From Loktanella sp. M215 (GTDB taxonomy: Bacteria; Pseudomonadota; Alphaproteobacteria; Rhodobacterales; Rhodobacteraceae), in NCBI RefSeq assembly GCF_021735925.1, contig NZ_WMEA01000001.1, positions 3,068,001 to 3,132,000 of the forward strand: 64,000 nt of DNA. The letters run 5' to 3'. Position numbers and translations under genes: made by a program. A model generated the notes under the pieces. It did no database searches and had not been told where the DNA came from. It worked only from the letters and a program-made list of their open reading frames with translations. How positions within the stretch are numbered: the stretch's first letter is position 1; each line of letters begins with the position of its first letter. This document shows positions 17,765 through 29,203 of the stretch, piece after piece.

Positions 17765-18171
17765 TATCCCGCCGCCGCCACGCTGCGGATTCGTTCCACC
17801 ATGGCGCGCAGCCCGTTGGACCGCTGGGCCGACAGATGATCCGTCAGCCCAAGCCGCCCCAGTGCGTCGCCTGCGTCGATCCGGTTCACCTCGTCCAGCG
17901 GCACACCGTCGTAAAGCGCCCCCAGGATCGCCACCAGCCCGCGCACGATCATCGCATCGCTGTCGCCGCGGAAATGAAAGACACCGTCTTCGGGCAGCGG
18001 CACCAGCCAGACCTGGCTCGCACAGCCGTCGACCTTGGTCGCCGGCACCTTCAGCGCATCCTCCAGCGGCGGCATCGCCTTGCCCATGTCGATCACATGG
18101 CGATAGCGGTCCTCCCAGTCGTCAAGGAATTCAAAGGTCTCCACGATCTCCTCGAAAGCGGGCGTCGCCAT
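17764..18171 (-). CDS. sufE: SufE-family sulfur acceptor
   Basis: A 135-residue SufE protein. It accepts persulfide sulfur from the SufS cysteine desulfurase; the acceptor Cys is in TKVDGCASQVWLVP. The C-terminal motif LGLTDHLSAQRSNGL is also typical. AGGAG precedes the ATG. It is separate from the suf operon at 23-31 kb, so its expression may be controlled differently. Confidence 0.92.
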   Translation of the reverse strand: MATPAFEEIVETFEFLDDWEDRYRHVIDMGKAMPPLEDALKVPATKVDGCASQVWLVPLPEDGVFHFRGDSDAMIVRGLVAILGALYDGVPLDEVNRIDAGDALGRLGLTDHLSAQRSNGLRAMVERIRSVAAAG

Positions 18172-18293
18172 GCTGCGGTCTCCTGTCTGGTCAACTCTGA
18201 TCTAGGCACCAGGGCCGCAAAGGTCCAGTCGCAGGCACTTTCCACAGGGCTGCAATTCGGCTAGGTCATGGATCACACTGCGAAAGGCCCGCC

Positions 18294-18773
18294 ATGCGTC
18301 CCGTCCTCTCTCTTCTGCTGATTGCAACGCTCGCCACCACGGGGTGCGCCCGGATCGCGGATTCGCGGCTCAACCCGCTCAATCTGTTCAAGGGCTCCGG
18401 CGCCGTGCCGCGCGATGCCGATGGTAACGTGAAACCCCTCGTCACGGCGCGCGACCTTGCCGTGGCCGACGACAGCCGGACGCTGATCGCCAGTGTCGAC
18501 ACGGTCACGCTGGAAAATGTGCCCGGCGGCGCCGTGCTGCGGGCCACCGGCCGTGCGGCGGGTCAGGGGTTCTATGACGCAGGCCTCGTGCCTCTCGCAG
18601 GCAGCGATGGCACGCTGGTCTATGAATTCCGGGTGCGGGCCCCGGCGACGCAACCCGCAGGCCTGACCCCGCAGCAGATCACCGTGGCCACCAAGATCGA
18701 CAGCGCGACCCTGGGCCGTGCCACGTCGATCATCGTGATGGCGGCCCAATCGGGCCGCAGCGTCGGCCGCTAG
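18294..18773 (+). CDS. Conserved lipoprotein of unknown function
   Basis: A 159-residue protein beginning MRPVLSLLLIATLATTGCAR, a lipoprotein signal with Cys18. SRLNPLNLFKGSG follows, then a globular, mostly beta part (LIASVDTVTLENVPGGAVLR, LVYEFRVRAPA). It ends with a 4-nt overlap with the convergent rnd gene. I recognise no functional family. Confidence 0.75.
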   Translation: MRPVLSLLLIATLATTGCARIADSRLNPLNLFKGSGAVPRDADGNVKPLVTARDLAVADDSRTLIASVDTVTLENVPGGAVLRATGRAAGQGFYDAGLVPLAGSDGTLVYEFRVRAPATQPAGLTPQQITVATKIDSATLGRATSIIVMAAQSGRSVGR

Positions 18774-19927
18774 CGCGGCACCGTCACCACGCGCTGGCCA
18801 TCGACGGCCAGCGCCACCTTGCCTTGCGTCAGCAGCAGCGCGTCGCGGCCAAAGACCTCGTTGCGCCAGCCTTTCAGCGCCGGAATGTCGCGCTGTCCTG
18901 CCGCCAGCAGATCGAGGTCGGCAGAGGAGGCGATCAGCTTCTGCGCCACATCTTCCTCATCGGATTTCGCCTTCAGCAGGACACGCAGCATATCGGCAAT
19001 GGCCGGGTTCACCTGCAGCTTCTCGCGGCTCAGATCGGGCTTCGGCAGCTTGTCGTTCGGCACCGCCAGCCCCTCCTTCACCGCGTTCAGGATGCCGTCG
19101 GCGATGTCACCGCGCCGCGCCTCGCGCAGCAGCAGGCGCAGACGGCCCAGATCGGCCTCGTTGGCGGGCTTCGCGCTGGCGATCTCGACCAGCGCATCAT
19201 CCTTGTAGACCCGGCTGCGCGGCACGTCCTTGCTCTGGGCATAGGTCTCGCGGAACCGCGCCAACTCGCGCACGATGCTCAGGAACCGGCCAGAGTTCGT
19301 GCGCGTCTTGACCTTTTCCCACGCCGTATCCGGGTCGGTTTCATAGGTCGCGGGATCGTTCAGGACCGCCATTTCCTCGTTGACCCACTTCTGCCGCCCG
19401 GTGCTGCGCAGTCGGTCGCTCAGGTATTCGTAGATGTCGCGCAGATAGGTCACGTCGCCCACCGCATAGGTCTTTTGCGCGTCCGTCAGCGGCCTTCGCG
19501 ACCAGTCGGTAAAGCGGCTCGACTTGTCGACACCGTCCTTGCAGATCTTGCGCACCAGCGTCTCGTATCCCGCCTGATCGCCAAAGCCGCAGACCATCGC
19601 CGCGACCTGCGTGTCGAACAAGGGCGAGGGAATCAGCTGCGCATCGACCCAGAAGATCTCCAGATCCTGCCGCGCGGCATGGAACACCTTGACCACGCCC
19701 TCGTCCCGGAACAGATCATACAGCGGTTCCAGCGACAGGCCCTCGGCCAGCGGATCAACCAGCACCTCGTCATGGCCGCCCTCATCCTGCCACGCCAGCT
19801 GCACAAGGCACAGCTTGGCGTAATAGGTGCGTTCCCGCAAAAATTCCGTATCGACGGTGACATAAGCGCGCTTGGCGGCTGCGGCACAGAAGGTGGCCAG
19901 CGCCTCGGTCGTGGTAATGGTCTGCAT
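18770..19927 (-). CDS. rnd: Ribonuclease D
   Basis: A 385-residue 3'-5' exoribonuclease of the DEDD superfamily that trims tRNA and other stable RNA. The Exo I motif is VTVDTEFLRERTYYAKLCLV, Exo II is VFHAARQDLEIF, and Exo III is QKTYAVGDVTYL. An HRDC domain follows (about 205-290). It starts 81 bp downstream of the purN stop on the same strand. Confidence 0.93.
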   Translation of the reverse strand: MQTITTTEALATFCAAAAKRAYVTVDTEFLRERTYYAKLCLVQLAWQDEGGHDEVLVDPLAEGLSLEPLYDLFRDEGVVKVFHAARQDLEIFWVDAQLIPSPLFDTQVAAMVCGFGDQAGYETLVRKICKDGVDKSSRFTDWSRRPLTDAQKTYAVGDVTYLRDIYEYLSDRLRSTGRQKWVNEEMAVLNDPATYETDPDTAWEKVKTRTNSGRFLSIVRELARFRETYAQSKDVPRSRVYKDDALVEIASAKPANEADLGRLRLLLREARRGDIADGILNAVKEGLAVPNDKLPKPDLSREKLQVNPAIADMLRVLLKAKSDEEDVAQKLIASSADLDLLAAGQRDIPALKGWRNEVFGRDALLLTQGKVALAVDGQRVVTVPR

Positions 19928-20008
19928 GAAAGCCTTGATTTCCTATACCGCGATGGCGCGGACAGGTCCGTGATAAGCGATCATGTCCGCGTTGAAAACC
20001 CTGTGGCG

Positions 20009-20602
20009 TCAGGCGTCCAGCATCACCGGCGTGCGGTCGCCCGCAAGGTAGCGGCGCAGCACCAATGGATATAGCCGGTGTTCCAGCGGCAGCAGCCGTT
20101 CGGCCAGGCTCTGCGGTGTGTCACCGGGCCGCACATCCATGGCCGCCTGCCCCAGAATCGGCCCGTCATCAAGGTCTGCCGTCACCTCGTGCACGGTGCA
20201 GCCGTGCCGGGTGTCGCCTTCATCCAGCACACGCGCATGGGTGTGCAAACCCTTGTATTTCGGCAGTAACGACGGGTGGATATTCAGCATCCGCCCGGCC
20301 CATTGCGCGGTGAACGCGGGCGTCAGGATCCGCATGAAGCCTGCCAGCGCCACGACCTCGATCCGCGCCTCTTCAAGCGCGTCCTGCAAAGCACCCTCGA
20401 ACCCCGCGCGATCCTTGGGAAAATCGCGATGATCCACCACGGCGGTCGGGATCCGCAGGGCATTGGCCTTCAGCAGACCTCCGGCACCGGGATCGTTGGC
20501 GATCACCAGCCGCGCACGACCGGGATGATCCCCGGTCATGTCACGCGCGAGTGCGACCATGTTGGACCCGCCGCCGGAAATCAGGATGCCGACACGTGTC
20601 AC
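20009..20602 (-). CDS. purN: Phosphoribosylglycinamide formyltransferase PurN
   Basis: A 197-residue enzyme transferring a formyl group from 10-formyl-THF to GAR. N-terminal [14 protein letters not shown] binds the phosphate; catalytic Asn and His are in [14 protein letters not shown] and the catalytic Asp in [13 protein letters not shown]. It overlaps the end of purM by 4 nt (translational coupling). Confidence 0.95.
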   Translation of the reverse strand: MTRVGILISGGGSNMVALARDMTGDHPGRARLVIANDPGAGGLLKANALRIPTAVVDHRDFPKDRAGFEGALQDALEEARIEVVALAGFMRILTPAFTAQWAGRMLNIHPSLLPKYKGLHTHARVLDEGDTRHGCTVHEVTADLDDGPILGQAAMDVRPGDTPQSLAERLLPLEHRLYPLVLRRYLAGDRTPVMLDA

Positions 20603-21639
20603 GCAAGCGCGCCGGTATAGCGTACGCCCGCACCCGTCGCTACGCGGCCGATGCGGTGCACCATCTCGCCCTCGGCCATCAGCAGGTCCACCAGCGCATC
20701 GGCCCGGTCAGAGGCCACGACCAGCACCATGCCGATGCCTGTGTTGAAGGTCTTCAGCATCTCGGCCTCGGCCATGCCGCCTGCGTCGCGCAGCCAGCCA
20801 AAGACCGGCGGCAGCGCCCAGGATGACAACTCGATCTCGCAGCCCAGATCGTCCGGCAGCACGCGGGGCAGGTTTTCCGTCAGCCCGCCGCCGGTGATAT
20901 GGGCCAGCGCATGCACGCCCCCTGCCCGCACCGCCGCCAGGGCCGGTTTGACGTAAAGCCGCGTCGGCGTCAGCAGCGCGCCCCCCAGCGGCCCATCCGC
21001 AAAGGGTGCCGCATCCGACCAGCCCAGCCCAGACGCCTCCACGATCCGCCGCACCAGCGAATAGCCGTTGGAATGAACGCCGTTGCTGGCCAGCCCCAGC
21101 AGCACGTCGCCAGCCGCGACCCCCGCAGGCAGGTCCGACCCGCGTTCCATCGCACCCACGGCAAAGCCCGCAAGGTCGAAGTCGCCGCCGTGATACATCC
21201 CCGGCATCTCTGCCGTCTCGCCCCCGATCAGCGCGCAACCAGAGGCTTCGCAGCCTGCCGCGATGCCTTCGATGATGCGTGTCGCGGCGTCCAGCTCCAG
21301 CTTGCCGGTCGCGAAATAATCGAGGAAGAACAGCGGTTCTGCCCCCTGACAGACCAGATCGTTGACGCACATGGCGACAAGGTCGATCCCGATCGTGTCC
21401 ACATTGCCCGTGTCGATCGCGATGCGCAGCTTGGTGCCCACACCGTCCGTCGCCGCCACAAGGATCGGGTCGGTGTAACCGGCCGCCTTAAGGTCGAAGA
21501 GCGCGCCGAACCCGCCCAGACCGGCCATCGTGCCGCTGCGCTGGGTGCGCTTGGCGGCAGGCTTGATGCGTTCGACCAGCGCATTTCCCGCGTCGATGTC
21601 GACGCCTGCGGCAGCGTAGGTCAGTCCGTTCTGTGTCAT
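20599..21639 (-). CDS. purM: Phosphoribosylformylglycinamidine cyclo-ligase PurM
   Basis: A 346-residue AIR synthetase that closes the imidazole ring. Typical motifs are [20 protein letters not shown], the ATP-binding [15 protein letters not shown], and [15 protein letters not shown]. First gene of the purMN pair. Its promoter is in the 146-bp gap shared with the small secreted-protein gene. Confidence 0.95.
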   Translation of the reverse strand: MTQNGLTYAAAGVDIDAGNALVERIKPAAKRTQRSGTMAGLGGFGALFDLKAAGYTDPILVAATDGVGTKLRIAIDTGNVDTIGIDLVAMCVNDLVCQGAEPLFFLDYFATGKLELDAATRIIEGIAAGCEASGCALIGGETAEMPGMYHGGDFDLAGFAVGAMERGSDLPAGVAAGDVLLGLASNGVHSNGYSLVRRIVEASGLGWSDAAPFADGPLGGALLTPTRLYVKPALAAVRAGGVHALAHITGGGLTENLPRVLPDDLGCEIELSSWALPPVFGWLRDAGGMAEAEMLKTFNTGIGMVLVVASDRADALVDLLMAEGEMVHRIGRVATGAGVRYTGALA

Positions 21640-21785
21640 GTGGCGATCCCCGTATCAGGCCCCGTTCCGGCCCCTGCGCGATACCCCAGGTCCGCGCTTG
21701 GTGCAACGGCGCAACACGACAACAGCCTGCGCGAAAAACCGCCGAATGTGATGCAACCTTTTGCGCGGGACCGGGTTAAACTCGC

Positions 21786-22049
21786 ATGATGATACACCGC
21801 ATGATCCCCCTGATCGCCCTGCTCGCCACCCCCGCCACGGCCGAGGTCGTCTCCATGGCGCCCATGCCGATGGACGATCTGTGGGTCGATGTGCCGGTGG
21901 ACGCGACCTTCAACCCCGGCCCGCCCAGCTATGACGATATCGTCGCAATGGCCGACCTCGACGGCGACCCCAGCGTGATTTCCGACAAGGAGCGTGAGAT
22001 GATCGTCCTGCTGACGCAAGTCCTCGGGTCCGCACCGATCACCAACTGA
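21786..22049 (+). CDS. Small secreted protein of unknown function
   Basis: An 87-residue protein with a signal peptide (MIPLIALLATPATA, cut before EVVSM) and a short acidic mature part containing WVDVPVDATFNPGPPSYDD. The first of three nearby ATGs (21786, 21789, 21801) is given. It precedes the CAT-anticodon tRNA by about 40 bp. No family recognised. Confidence 0.55.
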   Translation: MMIHRMIPLIALLATPATAEVVSMAPMPMDDLWVDVPVDATFNPGPPSYDDIVAMADLDGDPSVISDKEREMIVLLTQVLGSAPITN

Positions 22050-22087
22050 CTTGACCCTGCCGTCCTGCGCGTTATTGCTGACATGGG

Positions 22088-22163
22088 GGGCCTGTAGCTC
22101 AACGGTTAGAGCAGGGCGCTCATAACGCCTTGGTTGCGGGTTCAAATCCTGCCGGGCCTACCA
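22088..22163 (+). tRNA. tRNA with CAT anticodon, most likely tRNA-Ile2 (lysidine-modified)
   Basis: A 76-nt cloverleaf: acceptor GGGCCTG pairs with CGGGCCT; D-arm GCTC/GAGC; anticodon arm GGGCG/CGCCT with loop CTCATAA (anticodon CAT at 22121-22123); T-arm GCGGG/CCTGC; encoded CCA end. The acceptor and variable region (TGGTT) resemble tRNA-Ile2 rather than elongator or initiator Met, so it would read AUA after TilS modification. Identity is by resemblance. Confidence 0.9.
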
Positions 22164-22609
22164 GAAACCCCGATCATGACAGCAGCTATCGGACATCCCC
22201 AGTCTCCCCGACCGCTGACCAAAGCGCTGTCCTGACAGACAGCCGAATCGCTGTCAGGTTGAAAGGCGTGGCGGCAGGATGCCTGAACACACCTGTCGGT
22301 TTTGTGCATCTGAGCAAAATTAATGCACGTCATAATAATTGAGAGTTGTTAACGACTTGTAAACTTTATTGGGATCCGGGATTCAAACCTAAGTTGCAAT
22401 CGAGCAAAACAAGCGTTTACGTCGCCCTGTCAGCGCGCCAGAGTTTGCACGACGCAGGGGGGCGTATTTCGTCCTGCCATCGTGTCGCGGCGCTTTGGAC
22501 ACCGAACCACAGGACACAGAACCGATGGAGGGAGCCAAGAACGTCGCCTGAATGCCAAGCTCCGTCACGCCGCAGCGATTTTTAGCGATTTTCCATTGGA
22601 TTTAGATTT
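22164..22609. other. Gene-free, AT-richer stretch between two tRNA genes
   Basis: No coding frame I can support. An inverted repeat CCTGACAG (22231-22238) and CTGTCAGG (22251-22258) may end the tRNA transcript. The part from about 22310 to 22380 is much richer in A and T than its surroundings (AAAATTAATGCACG, GTTGTTAACGACTTGTAAAC). I see no repeat of the tRNA 3' end that would mark an integration site. Confidence 0.5.
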
Positions 22610-22816
22610 ATGCCGATACTATCGATCACCTGGGGCGCCATGGCCACGATCTTCACGACGATCCTGTATTTCGTCACGGATCTGCGGCTTTTGACATGTT
22701 ACATTCTGGGCGGCCTGTGCGCCGGTATCATCGTCATCGTGGCGGCCGGCGTCTGTAGGCATTTCGACCGGCAGGACCAAGGCAAATCGCCCTGTCGCAT
22801 GGGACGGCGCGGATAA
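22610..22816 (+). CDS. Possible small membrane protein
   Basis: A 68-residue frame, [20 protein letters not shown] then [20 protein letters not shown], with two convincing hydrophobic helices and a basic C-terminus. The ribosome binding site is weak (GGA 12 bases upstream). It could be a real small membrane protein or chance; no family known. Confidence 0.3.
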   Translation: MPILSITWGAMATIFTTILYFVTDLRLLTCYILGGLCAGIIVIVAAGVCRHFDRQDQGKSPCRMGRRG

Positions 22817-22839
22817 ACGCCCAGACGTTATCATGAAAA

Positions 22840-22916
<77 letters not shown>

Positions 22917-22931
22917 CTTGGACCGTCTATA

Positions 22932-22952
22932 GCGGCGCGAAAACCGCGCCGC
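22932..22952 (-). terminator. GC-rich hairpin after sufS, before tRNA-Arg
   Basis: GCGGCGCG and CGCGCCGC form an 8-bp stem around a 5-nt loop. It has no T-run, so it may end the suf operon only weakly; the tRNA lies directly downstream on the same strand. Confidence 0.35.
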
Positions 22953-22966
22953 AACACCGAAAGCCC

Positions 22967-24187
22967 CTAGGCAAAAAGTTCGTGGCACAGCTCCAGCGCA
23001 TCGACCAGCGCATCGACCTCTGCCGTGGTGTTGTAGACGCCGAAAGACGCCCGGCAGGTCGCCGTCAGCCCCAGATGATCCATCAGCGGCATCGCGCAAT
23101 GGGCCCCGGCACGCACGGCGACACCCTTCTTGTCCAGCACGGTCGAAATGTCGTGCGCATGTGCAGGCCCGTCCAGCGTAAAGCTGAAGATCGCGCCCTT
23201 GCCCGGCGCATTGCCTTGCACCTGCAACCAGTTCAGCCCGTGCAGCTTGTCCTGCGCATAGTCCCGCAGGCCCGCCTCGTGGGCCGCGATGTTGTCCATG
23301 CCGACATCCATCATCCAGTCCAGCGCGACCCCCAGACCGATGGTCTGCACGATCCCCGGTGTGCCCGCCTCGAACTTCATCGGCGCATCGTTATAGGTCA
23401 CCGCGTCGCGGCTGACCTCGCGGATCATGTCACCACCACCAAGGAAGGGGCGCATCTCGGCCATGCGGTCTGGGTGGACGAAGATCGCCCCGGAACCGCT
23501 TGGCCCATAAAGCTTATGTCCGGTGACGGCATAGAAATCGCACCCCATGTCCTGCACATCGACGGACATGTGGACCGCGGCCTGAGAGCCATCGACCAGC
23601 ACCGGCACGCCCTTGGCATGGGCGCCCGCACAGATCGCCTTTACATCGACCAGCGTGCCCAGCACGTTCGACATATGCGTGACGGCCACCAGTTTCGTCT
23701 TTGGCCCGATTGCGTCGATCACGGCCTGCGGGTCCAGCGATCCGTCGGCCCCCGTCTCGACCCACTTGATGACCACGCCCTGCCGTTCGCGCAGGAAATG
23801 CCAGGGCACGATATTGGCGTGGTGCTCCATGATCGACAGTACGATCTCGTCGCCCGCCTGCAGGCGCGGCGCGGCCCAGCCGTAGCTGACCATGTTGATG
23901 CCCTCGGTCGTGCCGGAATTGAGGATGATGTCATCCTCTGACTTTGCATTGAGGAACCGCGCGATCTTGCCGCGCACGCCTTCGTAATGGTCGGTCGCCA
24001 CATTGGAAAGATAGTGCAAGCCACGGTGAACGTTGGCATATTCGTTCTCGTACATCTGCGTCATCGCATCGATCACGACGCGCGGCTTCTGCGCGGATGC
24101 CCCGTTGTCGAGGTACACCAGCGGCTTGCCGTTCACCTCGCGGCTCAGGATGGGAAACTGCGCGCGGATCGCATCTACGTCGAACAT
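22967..24187 (-). CDS. sufS: SufS-type cysteine desulfurase
   Basis: A 406-residue PLP enzyme (group II cysteine desulfurase) that takes sulfur from cysteine for Fe-S cluster assembly. It has [10 protein letters not shown] near the N-terminus, the PLP lysine in [14 protein letters not shown], and the active-site Cys in [16 protein letters not shown]. Last gene of the suf operon; its ATG shares a base with the preceding stop (TGATG). SufE (17.8 kb) is its likely partner. Confidence 0.95.
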   Translation of the reverse strand: MFDVDAIRAQFPILSREVNGKPLVYLDNGASAQKPRVVIDAMTQMYENEYANVHRGLHYLSNVATDHYEGVRGKIARFLNAKSEDDIILNSGTTEGINMVSYGWAAPRLQAGDEIVLSIMEHHANIVPWHFLRERQGVVIKWVETGADGSLDPQAVIDAIGPKTKLVAVTHMSNVLGTLVDVKAICAGAHAKGVPVLVDGSQAAVHMSVDVQDMGCDFYAVTGHKLYGPSGSGAIFVHPDRMAEMRPFLGGGDMIREVSRDAVTYNDAPMKFEAGTPGIVQTIGLGVALDWMMDVGMDNIAAHEAGLRDYAQDKLHGLNWLQVQGNAPGKGAIFSFTLDGPAHAHDISTVLDKKGVAVRAGAHCAMPLMDHLGLTATCRASFGVYNTTAEVDALVDALELCHELFA

Positions 24188-24756
24188 CAAAGGGTGCCTC
24201 CTTGCAGGGTCACGCCGATCAGGGCCAGCAACAATGCGAGCCCAAAAGATATGCCAAGCACGCCGATCACGACCGTGCCCAGCGATTTCAGCAGGCTGTC
24301 AAACCCGTGCAACACGTTGACCAGATGCAGCAGCGCAAAGACCAGCCACGCGAGGCCTGCCAGCGTCACGATCCCCGCCAGCGGCGGAAACAGCAACAGG
24401 GCTACGGTCTGCACGACCTGAATGACCAGCGCCATCCCCTGCCACCACACAATCAGCAGAATCGCTGCGGCAAACCGTCCCTGCCCGCCGATCATGCGCC
24501 CGGTCCAGAAGATCGCGGCGACCATCATGACCAGCGACGACCCCAGAATGACGCAAAGGGTAAAGGGACTGGCCGCGACCATCGACGCCTCGGTGGGCGA
24601 CAGCAGCAGACCCAGTTCCAGCACCAGCACCGACAGGATCGTGACCAGCGCCGCCATCTGCCACAGAATGCCGCTTGGCAGGGCCACCGCTGTCAGCCGC
24701 CGCGCCACGCCGGCAGGGTCCCGCAGCGACGTCGCGATGAATTGGCCCGGCGTCAC
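24187..24756 (-). CDS. YIP1-like membrane protein in the suf operon
   Basis: A 189-residue protein with about five hydrophobic helices (VTILSVLVLELGLLL, PFTLCVILGSSLVMMVAA, ALLLFPPLAGIVTLAGLAWL) and a cytosolic N-terminus. The spacing of helices fits the Yip1 domain. GTG 24756 overlaps the upstream TGA by 4 nt, the classical coupled arrangement; ATG 24786 is an alternative. A role in Fe-S assembly is not established. Confidence 0.7.
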   Translation of the reverse strand: MTPGQFIATSLRDPAGVARRLTAVALPSGILWQMAALVTILSVLVLELGLLLSPTEASMVAASPFTLCVILGSSLVMMVAAIFWTGRMIGGQGRFAAAILLIVWWQGMALVIQVVQTVALLLFPPLAGIVTLAGLAWLVFALLHLVNVLHGFDSLLKSLGTVVIGVLGISFGLALLLALIGVTLQGGTL

Positions 24757-25250
24757 GCCTCGGCCTCGCGCAGGCTTTGCAACCAAATCACGGCAAAGGC
24801 CACGATCCAGACCGCACCCACCAGATGCGTCCCCGCCACCTGCCCCAGAAACCCGGCCATCAGACCATAAAGCAGCAGCACCGGCACCGTGGCCAGCAGC
24901 GACCAGAACAGCGCCAGCCGGGCGGAATAGAACGTCCCCTGCCCGCGAAATGCCTTCGCGACCAGATGACTGATCCCCGCCAGACCATAAAGCGCCAGCG
25001 GCCAGACCGTCAGCCAGGCGAAAAGCTCGTAGGTCATCAATTGTCCGATCTCGCGCGGCTCTGTCCCCGGCGCCAGATCAAAGCCCGCCGCCGTCCGCGC
25101 CAGCCGCGGCCATTGCGCGACGAAGACCAGCAGGCAGAACACGATCAGATAGGCCAACGCCCGGTCCTCGCGCTTGCCGCGGGACAGCAGGTCGCGCATC
25201 ACGGCGCGGGGGCCGCGCCATGTGCGCACAATGTCAGCCGTGACCGCCAT
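24753..25250 (-). CDS. YIP1-family-like membrane protein in the suf operon
   Basis: A 165-residue protein beginning MAVTADIVRTWRGPRAVMRD, with four or five helices (LIVFCLLVFVAQWP, ELFAWLTVWPLALYGLAGIS, LATVPVLLLYGLMAGFLG). The start overlaps the sufD stop by one base, and the stop overlaps the next gene. It and the gene after it are probably a pair acting together in the membrane. Function unknown. Confidence 0.7.
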   Translation of the reverse strand: MAVTADIVRTWRGPRAVMRDLLSRGKREDRALAYLIVFCLLVFVAQWPRLARTAAGFDLAPGTEPREIGQLMTYELFAWLTVWPLALYGLAGISHLVAKAFRGQGTFYSARLALFWSLLATVPVLLLYGLMAGFLGQVAGTHLVGAVWIVAFAVIWLQSLREAEA

Positions 25251-26533
25251 CAGTGCTGATGACGGTCCAGCCAGCCCGCAAGCCTGTCGCGCAGATCATC
25301 CGCAAGGCTTTCATCCGCGATTTCCTGCAGGGACTCGGCCAGGAACGACAGGGTCAGCAACGTCGTCGCCGTCTTGTGCGGCACACCGCGGGACCGCAAA
25401 TAGAACAGCGCATCCTCGTCGATCGCACCGGACGTGGACCCATGCGAACAGGCCACATCGTCGGCATAGATCTCCAGCTCCGGCTTGGCGAGGAACTGGC
25501 TGTCGCCGTCCAGCAGCAGGCTCTGGCTGATCTGATAGCCGTCGGTCTTCTGCGCGCCGTGCTTGACCAGGATCTTGCCCTGAAACACGCCCACGGCGCC
25601 GTTGCGCAGCACCTTCTTGAACACCTGGCGGCTCTCGCAGCCGACCGCGTCGTGGGTGATGAAGATCGTATCGTCGTGGTGAAAGCCTTCGCCGTCACCG
25701 ACGCAGGCACCTGCCACATGGGCCGTGGCATCGTCGCCCACGATCTCCATGATGCAGTCGTTGCGGGTCAGCGCCCCGTTGACGCTCAGCGTGAAGGACT
25801 TGAACGTCGACTCGGCGCCGATCCGCGCAAAGGTATGCGTGTTCATCCGGCGGCCATGGTCGCGGCCCTGCGCGCGGACATGGTGGAACGCGGCACCCGT
25901 TGCCACGTCGACCTCCATGTTCGACGCAAACCGCGCCGCACCGGCACCGCTTTCCAGCAGCGTCACGACAGCCCCGGCGTCCAGCTTGACCACATGGTGC
26001 AGCGCCACGTCGGCACCTGCGTCCTTGCGGTCATAGCGCAGATGGATCGCGCGTTCCGCCTGACCCGTCACATGGATCAGCAGACCGTCCGTCGCCGTGG
26101 CCGTCGTCAGCGCCGCCAGAGGGCGTTCCACCGGCTGCTGCCCGCGCGTCTCCAGCGTGCCCAGCAGGTCGGCGGCCCAGGTGATATCCTGCGCCGCGGC
26201 CAGACGGGTGATCGTCACACCGGCGGCCGTCAGATCGTCAGAGGCGTCCGCATCGAATACACCGTCCACGAAGACCACACGCAGCGCGTCGGTCGCGGAA
26301 AACTCCGGGTCTTCCTCGATGGCCAGCACCTCGGCCGGGATCGCGGCCCCGTCGGTCAGCGTCGTGGGGTCGGTGAAGCGCCAGTATTCATCCCGCCGCG
26401 CGGGCAGACCCATGGCCGCCACGCGCGCCAGCGCCGCCTTGCGGGCGCGTGTCAGCCAGGCCGGGCCGTCGGGCAACGCGATGCCGCCCAGCCGCGCGTC
26501 CGTCGCATCCTGTTTGCGTTGCGCAAGCGCCAT
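25250..26533 (-). CDS. sufD: Fe-S cluster assembly protein SufD
   Basis: A 427-residue SufB/SufD-family beta-helix protein, part of the SufBCD scaffold. The C-terminal half shows CVGDGEGFHHDDTIFITHDA, KILVKHGAQKTDGYQ and DDVACSHGSTSGAIDEDALF. The N-terminal helices include REYWRFTDPTTLTD-like DEYWRFTDPTTLTDG. It overlaps sufC by one base (TAATG). Confidence 0.95.
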   Translation of the reverse strand: MALAQRKQDATDARLGGIALPDGPAWLTRARKAALARVAAMGLPARRDEYWRFTDPTTLTDGAAIPAEVLAIEEDPEFSATDALRVVFVDGVFDADASDDLTAAGVTITRLAAAQDITWAADLLGTLETRGQQPVERPLAALTTATATDGLLIHVTGQAERAIHLRYDRKDAGADVALHHVVKLDAGAVVTLLESGAGAARFASNMEVDVATGAAFHHVRAQGRDHGRRMNTHTFARIGAESTFKSFTLSVNGALTRNDCIMEIVGDDATAHVAGACVGDGEGFHHDDTIFITHDAVGCESRQVFKKVLRNGAVGVFQGKILVKHGAQKTDGYQISQSLLLDGDSQFLAKPELEIYADDVACSHGSTSGAIDEDALFYLRSRGVPHKTATTLLTLSFLAESLQEIADESLADDLRDRLAGWLDRHQH

Positions 26534-27288
26534 TACGCCTCCTCCGCCATCAGATCGGCGTAACCGTTGTTCTCGACCTCAAGGGCCAGCTCCGGCCCGC
26601 CGGTCTTGATGATGCGGCCGTTCGCCATGATGTGGACGACGTCCGGCTTGATATGGTCCAGAAGGCGTTGATAATGCGTGATAACCAGAAATGACCGGCC
26701 TTCCGACCGCAGCGCGTTCACGCCATCGGCCACCAGCTTCATCGCGTCCACGTCAAGGCCAGAGTCGGTCTCGTCGAGGATACACATCTTCGGTTCCAGC
26801 ATCGCCATCTGCAGGATTTCGTTGCGCTTCTTCTCGCCACCCGAAAAGCCCACGTTTACGGGGCGCTTCAGCATCTCGGCATCGATCTGCAGGTCCTTCG
26901 CCTTGGCGCGGACTTCCTTCAGGAAGTCACCGGCCGACAGCTCTTCCTGCCCGCGCGCTTTGCGCTGTGCATTCACCGCCGTGCGCAGGAACGTCATGTT
27001 GCCGACACCCGGAATCTCGACCGGATACTGGAACGCCAGAAACAGGCCCGCCGCGGCACGCTCTTCCGGCTCCATCGCCAGCAGGTCCACGCCGTCCAGC
27101 GTCGCCGTGCCGGCAGTGACTTCGTAGCCGTCCTTGCCAGACAGCACATAGGACAGCGTCGACTTGCCGGACCCGTTCGGCCCCATGATCGCATGCACTT
27201 TTCCGGCGGGAACGCTCAGGTCCACACCCTTCAGGATCGACTTGTCCTCGTCCTGCAGATCGACCTTCAGGCCTTTGATTTCCAACAT
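26533..27288 (-). CDS. sufC: Fe-S cluster assembly ATPase SufC
   Basis: A 251-residue ABC-type ATPase. Walker A is IMGPNGSGKSTLSYVLSGKD, the signature is VGFSGGEKKRNEILQMA, and Walker B is MCILDETDSGLDVDAMK with the conserved SufC DETDSGLD. It drives conformational change of SufBD during cluster assembly. Confidence 0.97.
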   Translation of the reverse strand: MLEIKGLKVDLQDEDKSILKGVDLSVPAGKVHAIMGPNGSGKSTLSYVLSGKDGYEVTAGTATLDGVDLLAMEPEERAAAGLFLAFQYPVEIPGVGNMTFLRTAVNAQRKARGQEELSAGDFLKEVRAKAKDLQIDAEMLKRPVNVGFSGGEKKRNEILQMAMLEPKMCILDETDSGLDVDAMKLVADGVNALRSEGRSFLVITHYQRLLDHIKPDVVHIMANGRIIKTGGPELALEVENNGYADLMAEEA

Positions 27289-27300
27289 AACTCTGTCCTT

Positions 27301-27639
27301 CTATCCTTTGAACACCATGGCCGCCCCGCACACGATCAGCACGAAACCACCCAGCGTCATCCAACTCACGCCTTCCTTCAACCAGAAGACCGAAAAACCC
27401 GTGAAGACCACCAGCGTGATGACCTCCTGTATCGTCTTCAACTGCGCCGCCGAATAGACCGTGTGTCCGATCCGGTTCGCCGGCACCGCCAGCCAGTACT
27501 CGAAGAACGCGATCCCCCAGCTGACCAGCACGACGACCCACAACGCCTGCCCGGGAAACTTCAGATGCCCGTACCACGCGAAGGTCATGAAGACATTCGA
27601 CGCGACCAGCATCAGCACCGGCAGGACGTAGGGGGTCAC
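27301..27639 (-). CDS. DUF486 (DMT superfamily) membrane protein
   Basis: A 112-residue protein with four helices: PVLMLVASNVFMTFAWYGHL, ALWVVVLVSWGIAFFEYWLA, TIQEVITLVVFTGFSVFWL and MTLGGFVLIVCGAAMVF. It matches DUF486, small multidrug-resistance-like proteins of unknown substrate. GTG 27639 is the only plausible start after the sufB stop. Embedded between sufB and sufC, which is unusual for suf operons outside this group. Confidence 0.8.
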   Translation of the reverse strand: MTPYVLPVLMLVASNVFMTFAWYGHLKFPGQALWVVVLVSWGIAFFEYWLAVPANRIGHTVYSAAQLKTIQEVITLVVFTGFSVFWLKEGVSWMTLGGFVLIVCGAAMVFKG

Positions 27640-27658
27640 CGCAGAGAACTCATCATTA

Positions 27659-29182
<1,524 letters not shown>

Positions 29183-29203
29183 TTTACTCACCTCTCTTGC
29201 GGC

